Part shown: positions 1 through 7,766 of the stretch, piece after piece
How positions within the stretch are numbered: the first letter of the stretch is position 1
Layout: the number at the start of each line of letters is the position of its first letter
Assembly (NCBI GenBank): GCA_029624735.1
Contig: JARSSM010000016.1
Location: 69,993 to 133,992 of the forward strand
DNA length: 64,000 nucleotides
Reading direction: 5' to 3'
Source of the DNA: Defluviicoccus sp.
Lineage (GTDB): Bacteria > Pseudomonadota > Alphaproteobacteria > Rhodospirillales > Defluviicoccaceae
Program-made: the position numbers and the translations under genes
The notes under the pieces: generated by a model
Seen by the model: the letters and a program-made list of their open reading frames with translations, nothing else
What the model was told of the DNA's origin: nothing
Databases searched by the model: none

Positions 1-33
1 TCGCGCATTCGGCGAGGAGACAGAGGGGACCCA

Positions 34-747
34 ATGCTTACGCGTAAACAGTACGAGCTCCTGGTATTCGTCAATAAGTATTTGAATGAACAGGGAGTTT
101 CGCCAAGTTTCGATGAGATGAAGGACGCTCTGGGGCTGCGCTCGAAATCTGGTATCCACCGGCTGATGATGGGGCTCGAGGAGCGGGGGTTCATCCGCCG
201 TCTGCCGCATCGCGCCCGCGCACTCGAAGTGCTGCGCCTGCCCGATAACGTCGCGCCGAAGCCGCGTGGGCAGAACCGGCGCGAGGCGCCGTTTGCGCCG
301 AACGTGATCAAGGGGGATTTCAAGCCTGAGGTCCGGGCGCCGGCAGCGCCGCCGCCTGCGGCCGGTGCCGTCAGCCTGCCGTGCTACGGGCGCATCGCCG
401 CCGGTACGCCGATTGCCGCGCTCGCCGATCACAGCCGCTTCTTCGAGGTGCCGGCCGGCCTCCTGAGCGCCGGCGAACACTATACGCTTGAGGTCGAGGG
501 CGACTCGATGATCGAGGCCGGGATCTTCAACGGCGATACGGTGATCATCCAGCGGACCGAGAATGCCGAGAACGGCGCCATCGTCGTCGCACTGGTCGAC
601 AACGAGGAGGTGACGCTGAAGCGGATTCGCCGCCGCGGCCAATCGATTGCTCTGGAGCCGGCCAACCCGGCCTATGAAACGCGCATCTGCGGGCCCGACC
701 AGGTGCGGGTGCAGGGCCGGCTGGTCGGCCTGATCCGCCGCTATTGA
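34..747 (+). CDS. lexA: LexA repressor (SOS regulator)
   Basis: Transcriptional repressor of the SOS regulon that self-cleaves when RecA is activated. The 237-residue protein has an N-terminal winged helix (about residues 1-65, starting [10 protein letters not shown]) with the helix-turn-helix segment [21 protein letters not shown] proline/alanine-rich linker follows, then a C-terminal S24 peptidase domain. The Ala-Gly cleavage site is in GRIAAG (A123-G124), the catalytic serine is in GDSM (S158) and the general-base lysine in VTLK (K196). A ribosome site GAGGGGA lies just upstream of the ATG. Only 33 bases upstream are present and no GTTC-N7-GTTC box is visible there, so autoregulation cannot be judged. 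It converges on the ComEC-like gene. Confidence 0.97.
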   Translation: MLTRKQYELLVFVNKYLNEQGVSPSFDEMKDALGLRSKSGIHRLMMGLEERGFIRRLPHRARALEVLRLPDNVAPKPRGQNRREAPFAPNVIKGDFKPEVRAPAAPPPAAGAVSLPCYGRIAAGTPIAALADHSRFFEVPAGLLSAGEHYTLEVEGDSMIEAGIFNGDTVIIQRTENAENGAIVVALVDNEEVTLKRIRRRGQSIALEPANPAYETRICGPDQVRVQGRLVGLIRRY

Positions 748-782
748 GCGGCCCCGCGAGGCCACCGGGGAGGCGACGGATT

Positions 783-2960
783 TCAATCGGCGGGAGTGTT
801 GTGCTCAGCGGCCGGGGGTCGCTGCAGGACCCAGGGCCGCCGCCCGCGCCCAACGTTCGCCGCCTCGACACGCACGCGGTCAGGCTCCAGCCAGAGCGCA
901 TGGCTGCCGTCCCGCCACAGCCCCAGGCGGTCGATCACGATGCGCGCGGCTGGACAGGACCCGCGAACGGGAACGAGGCTGATGACGACATCGCTCGATC
1001 GGCAGTCCTCATCGACGGCATCGGCCGTCTGCGCCAGGGCGACGCGATAGCCTTTGGCCTGGTAGATGCAGCCCTGCGGGTCACAGGCGAGGCTTCCATC
1101 GGCGCTGACGCCGCGCTTCGGCCAACTGCCTTCGGCCTCCTCCGCACCGGCCAGCCGCAGCCACGCGTCGCGTGCCATCGGCGCCGCCGTGCGCGAGGAG
1201 ACGATCATTTCGCCTTGCCGGTCGCGCACCGCGAACAGTTTGCCACTGCCCTCGACGAGAACATCCGGCGCGCTGGCGGTGAACATGCTGGCGAGACCGA
1301 TAGCGAGCGGCAGCGCGCCTGCCCAGCGCCAGCGGCGCCGCCACAGGCAGAGCCACAGGCCGCCGGCCGTGAATGCCAGCAGCGATGCGAGCGGCATCAG
1401 CGGCAGCGTGCTGACCGCCCCCGGCCAGGCGGCGACGGTCTCGGCGATGGTGACGAGGCCGGCGGTGCCGTAGGACATGGCTGTGAAGGCGGGGCCGTCG
1501 AGACCGAACGGCAGCAGGCACACCGCAATGACGGCCCACGGCATGATCCACAGGCCGGTCAGCGGCACGGCGGCGAGGTTGGCGGCCAGCCCGTACCAGG
1601 CGATCCGGTTGAAATGGAACGCCGACAAAGGGGTCGTCGCGGTGCTGGCAACGAGCGTCGTCAGCGCGATGCCGGCGAGATACATCAGCGCGCGGCGGGC
1701 CGGCGTGTGCGCGAAGCCGGGGACCAGGCGGTGCAGCGAAACACTCTCATAAGTGGCGACAAGCGCGATAACAGCGGCAAATGACATCTGGAAGCTGGCG
1801 CCCAGCAGCGCCTCCGGCTGGACCAGCAAGATGACCGCGGCTGCCCACGCGACCAGCCGCATCGAGATGCCGCGGCGGTCGAGGACGACCGCCAGCATGA
1901 CGATTGCGAGCATCAGGAACGCGCGCTGGCACGGCACCGGTGCGCCGGCCAACAGCGTGTAGCCGCCGGCAACGGCCACCGCGAGCACGGCCGCCCACTT
2001 CTTGATCGGATAGCGGAGGCTGAGGGCCGGGATCAGCGAGAGACCGCCGCGGACAACGGTGAGCACGAAAGCTGCGACCAGGCCGACGTGCAGGCCCGAG
2101 ATCGAGAGCAGGTGGGCGAGGCCGGAATCGCGGATCGCGGTTAGCGTCTCGGCAGGAATGGCGGTCGTCTCGCCGATCAGCAGGGCCAGGATGATTGCGC
2201 CGGGGGCGCCGCTGGCATGCTCGCGCACGCGCGCACCGAGGGCATGGCGCAGCCGCTGGACCCAGAGCGCCGGCGCGCTGGCATCGGCGGCCTGCTGGTT
2301 GAGCACCTCAATCCGGCCAAGGCCGTAGCCGACGCCGCTGAGGCCGGCGAAATAGGCATGGCGCTGAAAGTCAAAGGCGCCCGGCGCCGACGGCGCTGGG
2401 GGCGGTGCCAGAACCGCGCGCAAGCGGATGCGGTCGCCCGGACCGAGCGACTCCTGATCCCCGCGGACGCGGATCCGCACCTGCTGTGGGCGATTTCCCT
2501 CGTCCAGGGACGGGCTTGACGGCTGGTCGAGGAGCAAGCGGAGGCCGTCAGGAAGGGGGTCGACCTCGATGATGCGGGCGGTCAGGGTCAGCGGACCGAT
2601 GCGCTCGGCAAGTGTCGCCGGTGCCACCGTGTGCGTCCGCACCTGGGCAGCCGCAAAGCCCAGTCCGGCGGCGACGAGCGGGACGCCGATCGCAATGATC
2701 CCGGTTCGCCGGCCGGGCCATGCCCAAGCGGCGGCGGCGCTGCCGAGTGCGGCGACGGCGGCAAGCGCCGCACCGAGCCAGAACGGCGGTTCGAGCGGCA
2801 GCGAAAAGTAGATCCCGATGCCAAGCCCGAGGGCAACCGGGAGCCAGAGCGCCCAGCGCTCACGCTCGGCCAGGAACTCAGCCGCGAGCCAGCCGCCAGC
2901 CGCCTGCAGGCGCTGGTAGAGGGCGGCAAGGGGGCTCGGGCTCAGGGCAATCGTTGCCAC
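783..2960 (-). CDS. ComEC/Rec2-family membrane protein
   Basis: Polytopic inner-membrane protein of the ComEC/Rec2 family, which moves single-stranded DNA into the cytoplasm during transformation in competent species. The N-terminal part resembles the DUF4131 region (paired hydrophobic segments around ALWLPVALGLGIGIYFSLPL). The central competence domain contains LAHLLSISGLHVGLVAAF and GAPVPCQRAFLMLAIVM, typical of the family. The C-terminus is short and has no metallo-beta-lactamase HxHxDH motif, as in many alphaproteobacterial members. The open frame continues upstream to 3596, but that part overlaps the HMCES gene and has shadow composition. I place the start at the GTG at 2960 (725 aa), with only a weak ribosome site. 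No other competence genes are in the window, so a role in DNA uptake here is inference. Confidence 0.85.
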   Translation of the reverse strand: MATIALSPSPLAALYQRLQAAGGWLAAEFLAERERWALWLPVALGLGIGIYFSLPLEPPFWLGAALAAVAALGSAAAAWAWPGRRTGIIAIGVPLVAAGLGFAAAQVRTHTVAPATLAERIGPLTLTARIIEVDPLPDGLRLLLDQPSSPSLDEGNRPQQVRIRVRGDQESLGPGDRIRLRAVLAPPPAPSAPGAFDFQRHAYFAGLSGVGYGLGRIEVLNQQAADASAPALWVQRLRHALGARVREHASGAPGAIILALLIGETTAIPAETLTAIRDSGLAHLLSISGLHVGLVAAFVLTVVRGGLSLIPALSLRYPIKKWAAVLAVAVAGGYTLLAGAPVPCQRAFLMLAIVMLAVVLDRRGISMRLVAWAAAVILLVQPEALLGASFQMSFAAVIALVATYESVSLHRLVPGFAHTPARRALMYLAGIALTTLVASTATTPLSAFHFNRIAWYGLAANLAAVPLTGLWIMPWAVIAVCLLPFGLDGPAFTAMSYGTAGLVTIAETVAAWPGAVSTLPLMPLASLLAFTAGGLWLCLWRRRWRWAGALPLAIGLASMFTASAPDVLVEGSGKLFAVRDRQGEMIVSSRTAAPMARDAWLRLAGAEEAEGSWPKRGVSADGSLACDPQGCIYQAKGYRVALAQTADAVDEDCRSSDVVISLVPVRGSCPAARIVIDRLGLWRDGSHALWLEPDRVRVEAANVGRGRRPWVLQRPPAAEHNTPAD

Positions 2961-3104
2961 GTTTGGGGCGTTCTCATCGCGGAACGAAAATCCTATTACC
3001 CCATCTGCCAGAACAACGCCACTCTGACGGCGTGGAGCGCGCCCTTGTTTGAAAGCCGCGCCGGGCGTTGGTGACACGCCCGCAAACGGCGTAAGCTTGC
3101 GGCC

Positions 3105-3791
3105 ATGTGCGGCCGTTATACGCAACTCCGGTCCTGGTCCGAGCTGGTGCAGATCTTCGCCGCTGTGACGGCCGCGCCGGCGCCGAACGCGCTTGCCCGC
3201 TACAACATCGCGCCGACCCAGAATGTTGCCGTGGTCCGCCTGGGCGCGGCTGGGCGCGAGCTCCTGCCGATGCGCTGGGGGCTGGTGCCGGCATGGGCGA
3301 AGGACGTGCGGATGGGGGTGCGGCTGATCAATGCGCGCGCCGAGAGCGCGGCCGAAAAGCCGGCCTTCCGCGCCGCGATGCGGGCGCGCCGCTGCCTGAT
3401 CCCGGCCGACGGCTTCTATGAATGGCAGGCGCAGGCAAGCGGGCCGAAATTGCCGTTCCGGATTTCCATGGCCGACGGCGCGCCGTTCGCCTTTGCCGGC
3501 CTGTGGGAACGGTGGCAGTCGCCGGTGGACGGCCAAGTGCTGATGAGCTGCACCATCTTGACGACGGAAGCAAACGCCGTGGTTCGGCCGATCCACGATC
3601 GGATGCCGGTCATCCTGGCCAGCAGCGATTACGACGCCTGGCTTGACTGCACCGGACAGTCAGCAGCAGCGGTGCAGCGGCTGCTCGGCCCCTATCCGGC
3701 GGCGGCGATGGCAGCGCAGGCGCTGGGGCCTTACGTCAACCGGGTTGCCAACGATGACGCCCGCTGCCTGGCAGCCCGGCAAGTGGGATAG
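3105..3791 (+). CDS. SOS response-associated peptidase family protein (HMCES/YedK)
   Basis: Forms a covalent thiazolidine DNA-protein crosslink with abasic sites in single-stranded DNA and so protects them. The 228-residue protein begins MCGRY, so removal of Met exposes the nucleophilic Cys2. The other active-site residues of the family are recognisable: Asn77 in LINARAE, Glu106 in GFYEW and the histidine in IHDRMPVIL (H164). Length matches E. coli YedK. It is divergent from the ComEC-like gene, with about 140 bases between them. Two genes from lexA, it fits a DNA-damage neighbourhood, but I see no LexA box in the spacer. Confidence 0.93.
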   Translation: MCGRYTQLRSWSELVQIFAAVTAAPAPNALARYNIAPTQNVAVVRLGAAGRELLPMRWGLVPAWAKDVRMGVRLINARAESAAEKPAFRAAMRARRCLIPADGFYEWQAQASGPKLPFRISMADGAPFAFAGLWERWQSPVDGQVLMSCTILTTEANAVVRPIHDRMPVILASSDYDAWLDCTGQSAAAVQRLLGPYPAAAMAAQALGPYVNRVANDDARCLAARQVG

Positions 3792-3939
3792 CAACGAGCG
3801 TCCGGTCGCGAACCGTAGTCGCTGCTGCCGCGGTTAATTGAAGCGAAGAGGAGCAAAAGGAAAGCGTCTGCGATAACTTGCGCGCGCTATAGCCCGTACC
3901 AATGTCGATGCGGAGGATGATGTAGCGAGGGAGGCGATA

Positions 3940-4302
3940 ATGGCTGCCATGCAATCGAAGTCGTTTATGCGTCCCGATGAAATTCGCGAATTCGACAAAG
4001 GTTTGCTCGAGCTGGTCAACCTTGGCGGTGTTGCATTTGGCCGCGGCACGTTTCAGCCGGGCTGGAAATGGTCGACCAGCGTCAAGCCACTCGTACAGAC
4101 CGCGAGTTGCGAGGCGCCACACCTTCAGTATCATATTGCCGGCCGGCTGCGGGTCAGGATGGACGACGGCAGCGAGCAGGAGTTCGGTCCGGGCGAGGTG
4201 TCGCTTCTGCCGCCAGGCCACGACGCCTGGGTGGTGGGTGACGCGCCCGTGGTGGTGCTCGATATCTCCGGCATGGTCGATTACGCGAAGCCGGCGCGTT
4301 AA
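3940..4302 (+). CDS. cupin-domain protein
   Basis: Small 120-residue single-domain cupin. The beta-barrel motifs are GWKWSTSVKPLVQTASCEAPHLQYHIAGRL in the first half and EFGPGEVSLLPPGHDAWVVGD in the second. The second motif, PGEVSLLPPGHDAW, is the usual cupin motif 2 with a metal-ligand histidine; the first motif has His at HLQYH. Members of this family without extra domains have varied functions, so no substrate is assigned. The gene stands alone, with about 150 bases upstream and a GC-rich hairpin downstream. Confidence 0.8.
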   Translation: MAAMQSKSFMRPDEIREFDKGLLELVNLGGVAFGRGTFQPGWKWSTSVKPLVQTASCEAPHLQYHIAGRLRVRMDDGSEQEFGPGEVSLLPPGHDAWVVGDAPVVVLDISGMVDYAKPAR

Positions 4303-4422
4303 GCGGCGGCAACGGTTCGATTGCTGGTCGCGACGACGGTCCGCACGGGCGCGCGCGGCGGTGATGCTGTCGTCGTCCGCAGGCACGTAAACGCCGCGGA
4401 GGCCTCATGTGCTCGGCAAAGT

Positions 4423-4447
4423 GGCCGGGCCGGCACGTGGCCCGGCC
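4423..4447. terminator. GC-rich hairpin downstream of the cupin gene
   Basis: Nine-base perfect arms GGCCGGGCC and GGCCCGGCC flank a 7-base loop. There is no T-run on either side, so it is at best an imperfect intrinsic terminator, or a pause or attenuation structure. It lies in the 339-base stretch 4303-4641 between the cupin and kinase genes. I saw no other gene or recognisable element in that stretch. Confidence 0.4.
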
Positions 4448-4641
4448 AAGGTGGTGCCCGAAGTTGTTAGGCGGAGGCGATTTGCCTCGTGCCCCCGCGT
4501 CCAGCACGTTACGCGGCCGACCCCCCGGCAACAGTGACGGCGATCACGGCCCCGATCGCGACCGCCGACGGCAGGGGTTGCGATTATGGCGGATGAGGCC
4601 GCATACTCTTGCCCCAACAGGGAAAGAGGGCACCGCAAGCG

Positions 4642-6345
4642 ATGGCGGATGCTGGCAGCGCGCTGAAGGCCTATGTCGACGGGCAGCTGTCGTTGGAGGC
4701 GCTTCTGGGTTGGGTCGACCGGCTGGTCGCTGCCGGTGACGACGAGCGGGAGAACATGGCGGCGCTGATCGGTGATCCCGGTTGGCGTGTGCAACTCGGC
4801 CCGGATGTTGCCGCCACGATCGAGCGCCGGCTCGTGGCCGGCCGAGGATCGGCGCCCGCGCCAATGCAGCCGAGCGACGGCGACGAAATGACCGAGATCG
4901 TGAACCCGAACGGCGGGGAGTTCCGTGTCGGCGCCACCGTCCGCGGCCGTTTCGAGCTGGTCGAGGAACTCGGCGAGGGCGGCATGAGCAAGGTCTTCAA
5001 GGCCTTGGACCGGGTTCGCGCCGAAGCGAAGGACCGCCAGCCGTACGTCGCCATCAAGGTCTTGTCGCAGGTGGTGCGGCAGAGCCCGCACTCGGTGATT
5101 GCCCTGCAGCGGGAGGCGAAGAAGGCGCTGAGCCTTGCGCACCCGAACATCGTGCGCGTCTACGACTTCGACCGCGCCGGCCCGAACTTCTACATGACGA
5201 TGGAGTATTTGCGCGGCCGCTCGCTCGACAAGATCATCCGCGCGCCGGGATATGCGGGCTTGCCGCTGGAGCGTGTGCTAACGCTGATCGAGCCGGCCGC
5301 AGCGGCGTTAAGCCATGCGCATCAGAACGGCATCGTTCACGCTGACCTGAAACCGAGCAACATCTTCCTTACCGACGATGAGCAGGTGAAGGTCATCGAC
5401 TTCGGTATCGCTCGCGCGATCGAGGAACCGGGCGCCGACGGCGAGCGGACGGTGTTCGATCCTTCCGTGCTGGGCGCGCTCACGCCGCGCTACGCGAGCC
5501 CCGAACAGTGCGCTGGTGCGCCAGCCGATCGGCGCGACGATGTCTATGCGTTCGCCTGTGTCATTTACGAGCTGTTGACGGGCAAGCATCCTTTCGATGG
5601 CTTGTCAGGATTGCAGGCGCACGTCCGTCAAGTGCAGCCGGCGCGCCCGCCGATGCTGGATCCACGGCACTGGGAGGTGCTTAAGCGCGGCTTCGCGTTC
5701 GACCGCACGGCACGGACGGCAAGCGTCGCCGAACTGATCGCAGGGCTGAAGCGCGGCGGCGGCTGGCTCACCGGGCCCAGGATTGCCGCCGCGGTCGCGG
5801 CCTTGGTTGTGGTCGGCGCCCTGGTCGGCGCGGCGGCCCTGTTCCTCCTTCCCGGTGGCGAACGCAGCGCAAGCACTCCGCCAACGCCGCCGCCAATACC
5901 GGCGCCAACGCCGGTTGAGGTAGTCACGCCGTCGCCGCCGGTCACGCAACCGCTGCCGCCGGTCGCCGTCAGCCCGCCGCTGCCAAGTGCGGTGCAGCCA
6001 AGCGCGGTGCAGCCAAGTGCGGTGGCGCCAGAGGTTCCGGTTGTGGTGAGGATACCTCCCGAGCCTGCGGTCGAGGCGCCACCTGCGGAAGGCAAGGCTG
6101 GCGAAGTGCCTCCGGCTGCGACCGCCGTGATTGCACCGCCGCAGCCGCCGAAGCCGAGTGCAGCACCGCAACGGCCGCAGAAGGTGGCCGCACCGCCGGC
6201 CGCGGCGAAGAAGAAGGAGGAATCGCGGCCACCGGCGCAGAGCCGGCCCGCCGCCGGCCGTTGCCAGGATATTCTCACCCGAATCCAGCTCGGCGAACCG
6301 CTATCGGCGAGCGATCGAAGAGTCCTAAGGGAGGAGTGTCAATGA
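4642..6345 (+). CDS. membrane-anchored Ser/Thr protein kinase (Hanks type)
   Basis: Eukaryotic-type kinase. After a short N-terminal helical region (about residues 1-95), the kinase domain shows the glycine loop GEGGMSKVFKAL, the lysine strand VAIKVL, the catalytic loop HADLKPSNIFL, DFGIARA and the APE-like ASPEQ. A transmembrane helix follows (IAAAVAALVVVGALVGAAAL), then a long Pro/Ala/Val-rich segment with tandem SAVQP repeats. It ends in a short cysteine-containing tail (RCQDILTRIQLGEPLS...REECQ) that would be periplasmic. I chose the ATG at 4642 (567 aa), preceded by GGAAAGAGG, over an upstream in-frame TTG at 4609. Its stop overlaps the start of the lipoprotein gene (ATGA), so the two are probably co-translated. 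Kinases of this build (PpkA) regulate T6SS, and this is the only such kinase in a window that also holds tagH and pppA; that link is inference. Confidence 0.9.
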   Translation: MADAGSALKAYVDGQLSLEALLGWVDRLVAAGDDERENMAALIGDPGWRVQLGPDVAATIERRLVAGRGSAPAPMQPSDGDEMTEIVNPNGGEFRVGATVRGRFELVEELGEGGMSKVFKALDRVRAEAKDRQPYVAIKVLSQVVRQSPHSVIALQREAKKALSLAHPNIVRVYDFDRAGPNFYMTMEYLRGRSLDKIIRAPGYAGLPLERVLTLIEPAAAALSHAHQNGIVHADLKPSNIFLTDDEQVKVIDFGIARAIEEPGADGERTVFDPSVLGALTPRYASPEQCAGAPADRRDDVYAFACVIYELLTGKHPFDGLSGLQAHVRQVQPARPPMLDPRHWEVLKRGFAFDRTARTASVAELIAGLKRGGGWLTGPRIAAAVAALVVVGALVGAAALFLLPGGERSASTPPTPPPIPAPTPVEVVTPSPPVTQPLPPVAVSPPLPSAVQPSAVQPSAVAPEVPVVVRIPPEPAVEAPPAEGKAGEVPPAATAVIAPPQPPKPSAAPQRPQKVAAPPAAAKKKEESRPPAQSRPAAGRCQDILTRIQLGEPLSASDRRVLREECQ

Positions 6346-7655
6346 TCAAGCGAACGCTGGTAACCTGTGCTGCCGTCCTTTGGCTTAGCGCCTGCGGGTC
6401 ATCAACGCCGGCAGGATCGATGGGCGACAAGGCCGCCGCGCCTGCGCCTGTGACCGCTCAAAGTGCTCCGGCCGGAGGCGTGGCTGCGCCGCCGCCTGCA
6501 GCCGCCGCTGCTCCTGCCGCGCCGGCAGCCGCCGCACCACCGGCGCCGATCACGGCCCTGCCCTATGAGGAGGCGTTCCTCAAGGCGGCCAACACGCTGT
6601 TCTCGGGCGCCCAACTGCAGGGGCGGGAAGGCGATCCGGGCGGTCGGCACCTGCTCGTCATCGATCCACTGGTCGATGGCGTCACCGGCAACCAGGTGGC
6701 TGCGACCCGCTCAATGGAAGCGCGGCTGGTCGATCTCGCGCGCGCGCAGTATCCGCAATTCGACGTCCAGCCATTCACGTCCTCGGCGGTCGCGGCGCAG
6801 CCGATCGTGTTTGTCGGCACGTTCACCGGCGTGAACGACCAGGGCAAGACGGCCGGGCAGCGCGATGCGTATCGCATCTGCTTCGCGCTTGCCGACCTCA
6901 AGTCCGGCAAGATTGTCGCCAAGAGCCGGGTGTTCTCGACGATGGAAGGGATCGACGCGACGCCGACGCCGACCTTCCGCGACAGCCCGGCCTGGGTCAA
7001 GGACGAGGCGACCGAGGCCTACATCAAAACCTGCCAGGCGACGAAGATCGGCGACTCGCTCGACCCCGCTTATGTCGATCGCATCCTCGCTGCGGCGCTG
7101 ATCAGCGATGCGATCGAGGCCTATGACGCGCGCCGCTATCAGGACGCGCTCGAGCTTTACACGTCAGCCCAGGGCCTGCCCGCCGGCGATCAGCTGCGCG
7201 TGCACAACGGGATCTACCTCAGCAACTGGATGCTGGGCCGGCGCGACGCGGCAATGGTGGCGTTCGGCAGGCTCATCGACTTCGGCCTTGCCAACCAGCG
7301 CCTCGCGGTGAAGTTCCTGTTCAAGCCCGGCTCGACCGCGTTCTGGCCCGACCCGCAGGTGAGCGCACCTTACACGTTCTGGCTGCGGGAGATTGCAGCG
7401 CGCGGCGCGAAATCCGGCTCGTGCCTGGAAATCACCGGCCACACCAGCCCGACCGGACCGGAGCCGCTGAACGAACGGTTGTCGCTGTTGCGCGCCGAGG
7501 TGATCAAAAAGCGGCTTGATGCCAGCGCACCGGCGCTTGCCGGCCGCACGATCGCCAACGGTCTCGGCTCGCGCGAGGCGCTGGTCGGCAATGGCCGTGA
7601 CGATCTGACCGACGCGCTTGACCGCCGGGTCGAGTTCAAGGTCATCGGCTGCTGA
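6342..7655 (+). CDS. OmpA-like lipoprotein coupled to the kinase
   Basis: The protein (437 aa) starts at the ATG overlapping the kinase stop, with GGGAGGAG immediately upstream. An N-terminal lipoprotein signal (LVTCAAVLWLSAC, lipobox LSAC) is followed by an Ala/Pro-rich spacer and a central domain I do not recognise. The C-terminus resembles the OmpA peptidoglycan-binding fold (CLEITGHTSPTGPEPLNERLSLLRAE ... DRRVEFKV), including the usual xGHTS and NxxLSxxRA features. It is probably anchored in the outer membrane and in contact with the cell wall. Translational coupling to a kinase with an extracytoplasmic tail suggests a sensing or positioning partner, but that is inference. Confidence 0.85.
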   Translation: MIKRTLVTCAAVLWLSACGSSTPAGSMGDKAAAPAPVTAQSAPAGGVAAPPPAAAAAPAAPAAAAPPAPITALPYEEAFLKAANTLFSGAQLQGREGDPGGRHLLVIDPLVDGVTGNQVAATRSMEARLVDLARAQYPQFDVQPFTSSAVAAQPIVFVGTFTGVNDQGKTAGQRDAYRICFALADLKSGKIVAKSRVFSTMEGIDATPTPTFRDSPAWVKDEATEAYIKTCQATKIGDSLDPAYVDRILAAALISDAIEAYDARRYQDALELYTSAQGLPAGDQLRVHNGIYLSNWMLGRRDAAMVAFGRLIDFGLANQRLAVKFLFKPGSTAFWPDPQVSAPYTFWLREIAARGAKSGSCLEITGHTSPTGPEPLNERLSLLRAEVIKKRLDASAPALAGRTIANGLGSREALVGNGRDDLTDALDRRVEFKVIGC

Positions 7656-7670
7656 GCCTCCCCGCTCGCT

Positions 7671-7698
7671 CGTCCCCGCCGGTGATAAGGCGGGGACG
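7671..7698. terminator. bidirectional hairpin terminator between convergent genes
   Basis: Ten-base perfect inverted repeat CGTCCCCGCC / GGCGGGGACG with an 8-base loop (GGTGATAA), located between the convergent OmpA-like lipoprotein and treY genes. No clear T-tract follows, but stem strength and position support termination from one or both sides. Confidence 0.55.
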
Positions 7699-7766
7699 GG
7701 CAGGCCAGCTTAGTCCTCGGCAGCGCCGCGGACGCCAACCCGCGAAGTTCGCCGTCGTTGCCGGCG

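Noticed and set aside
744..1784. Plus-strand 346-codon open frame after lexA
   Set aside because: Antisense to the well-supported ComEC-like gene, with Arg/Gly/Pro/Gln-rich shadow composition and no recognisable domain.
2961..3596. N-terminal extension of the ComEC-like frame of about 210 residues
   Set aside because: It runs antisense through the HMCES gene and is rich in Arg/Pro/His as shadows are; no membrane segments occur before residue about 213.
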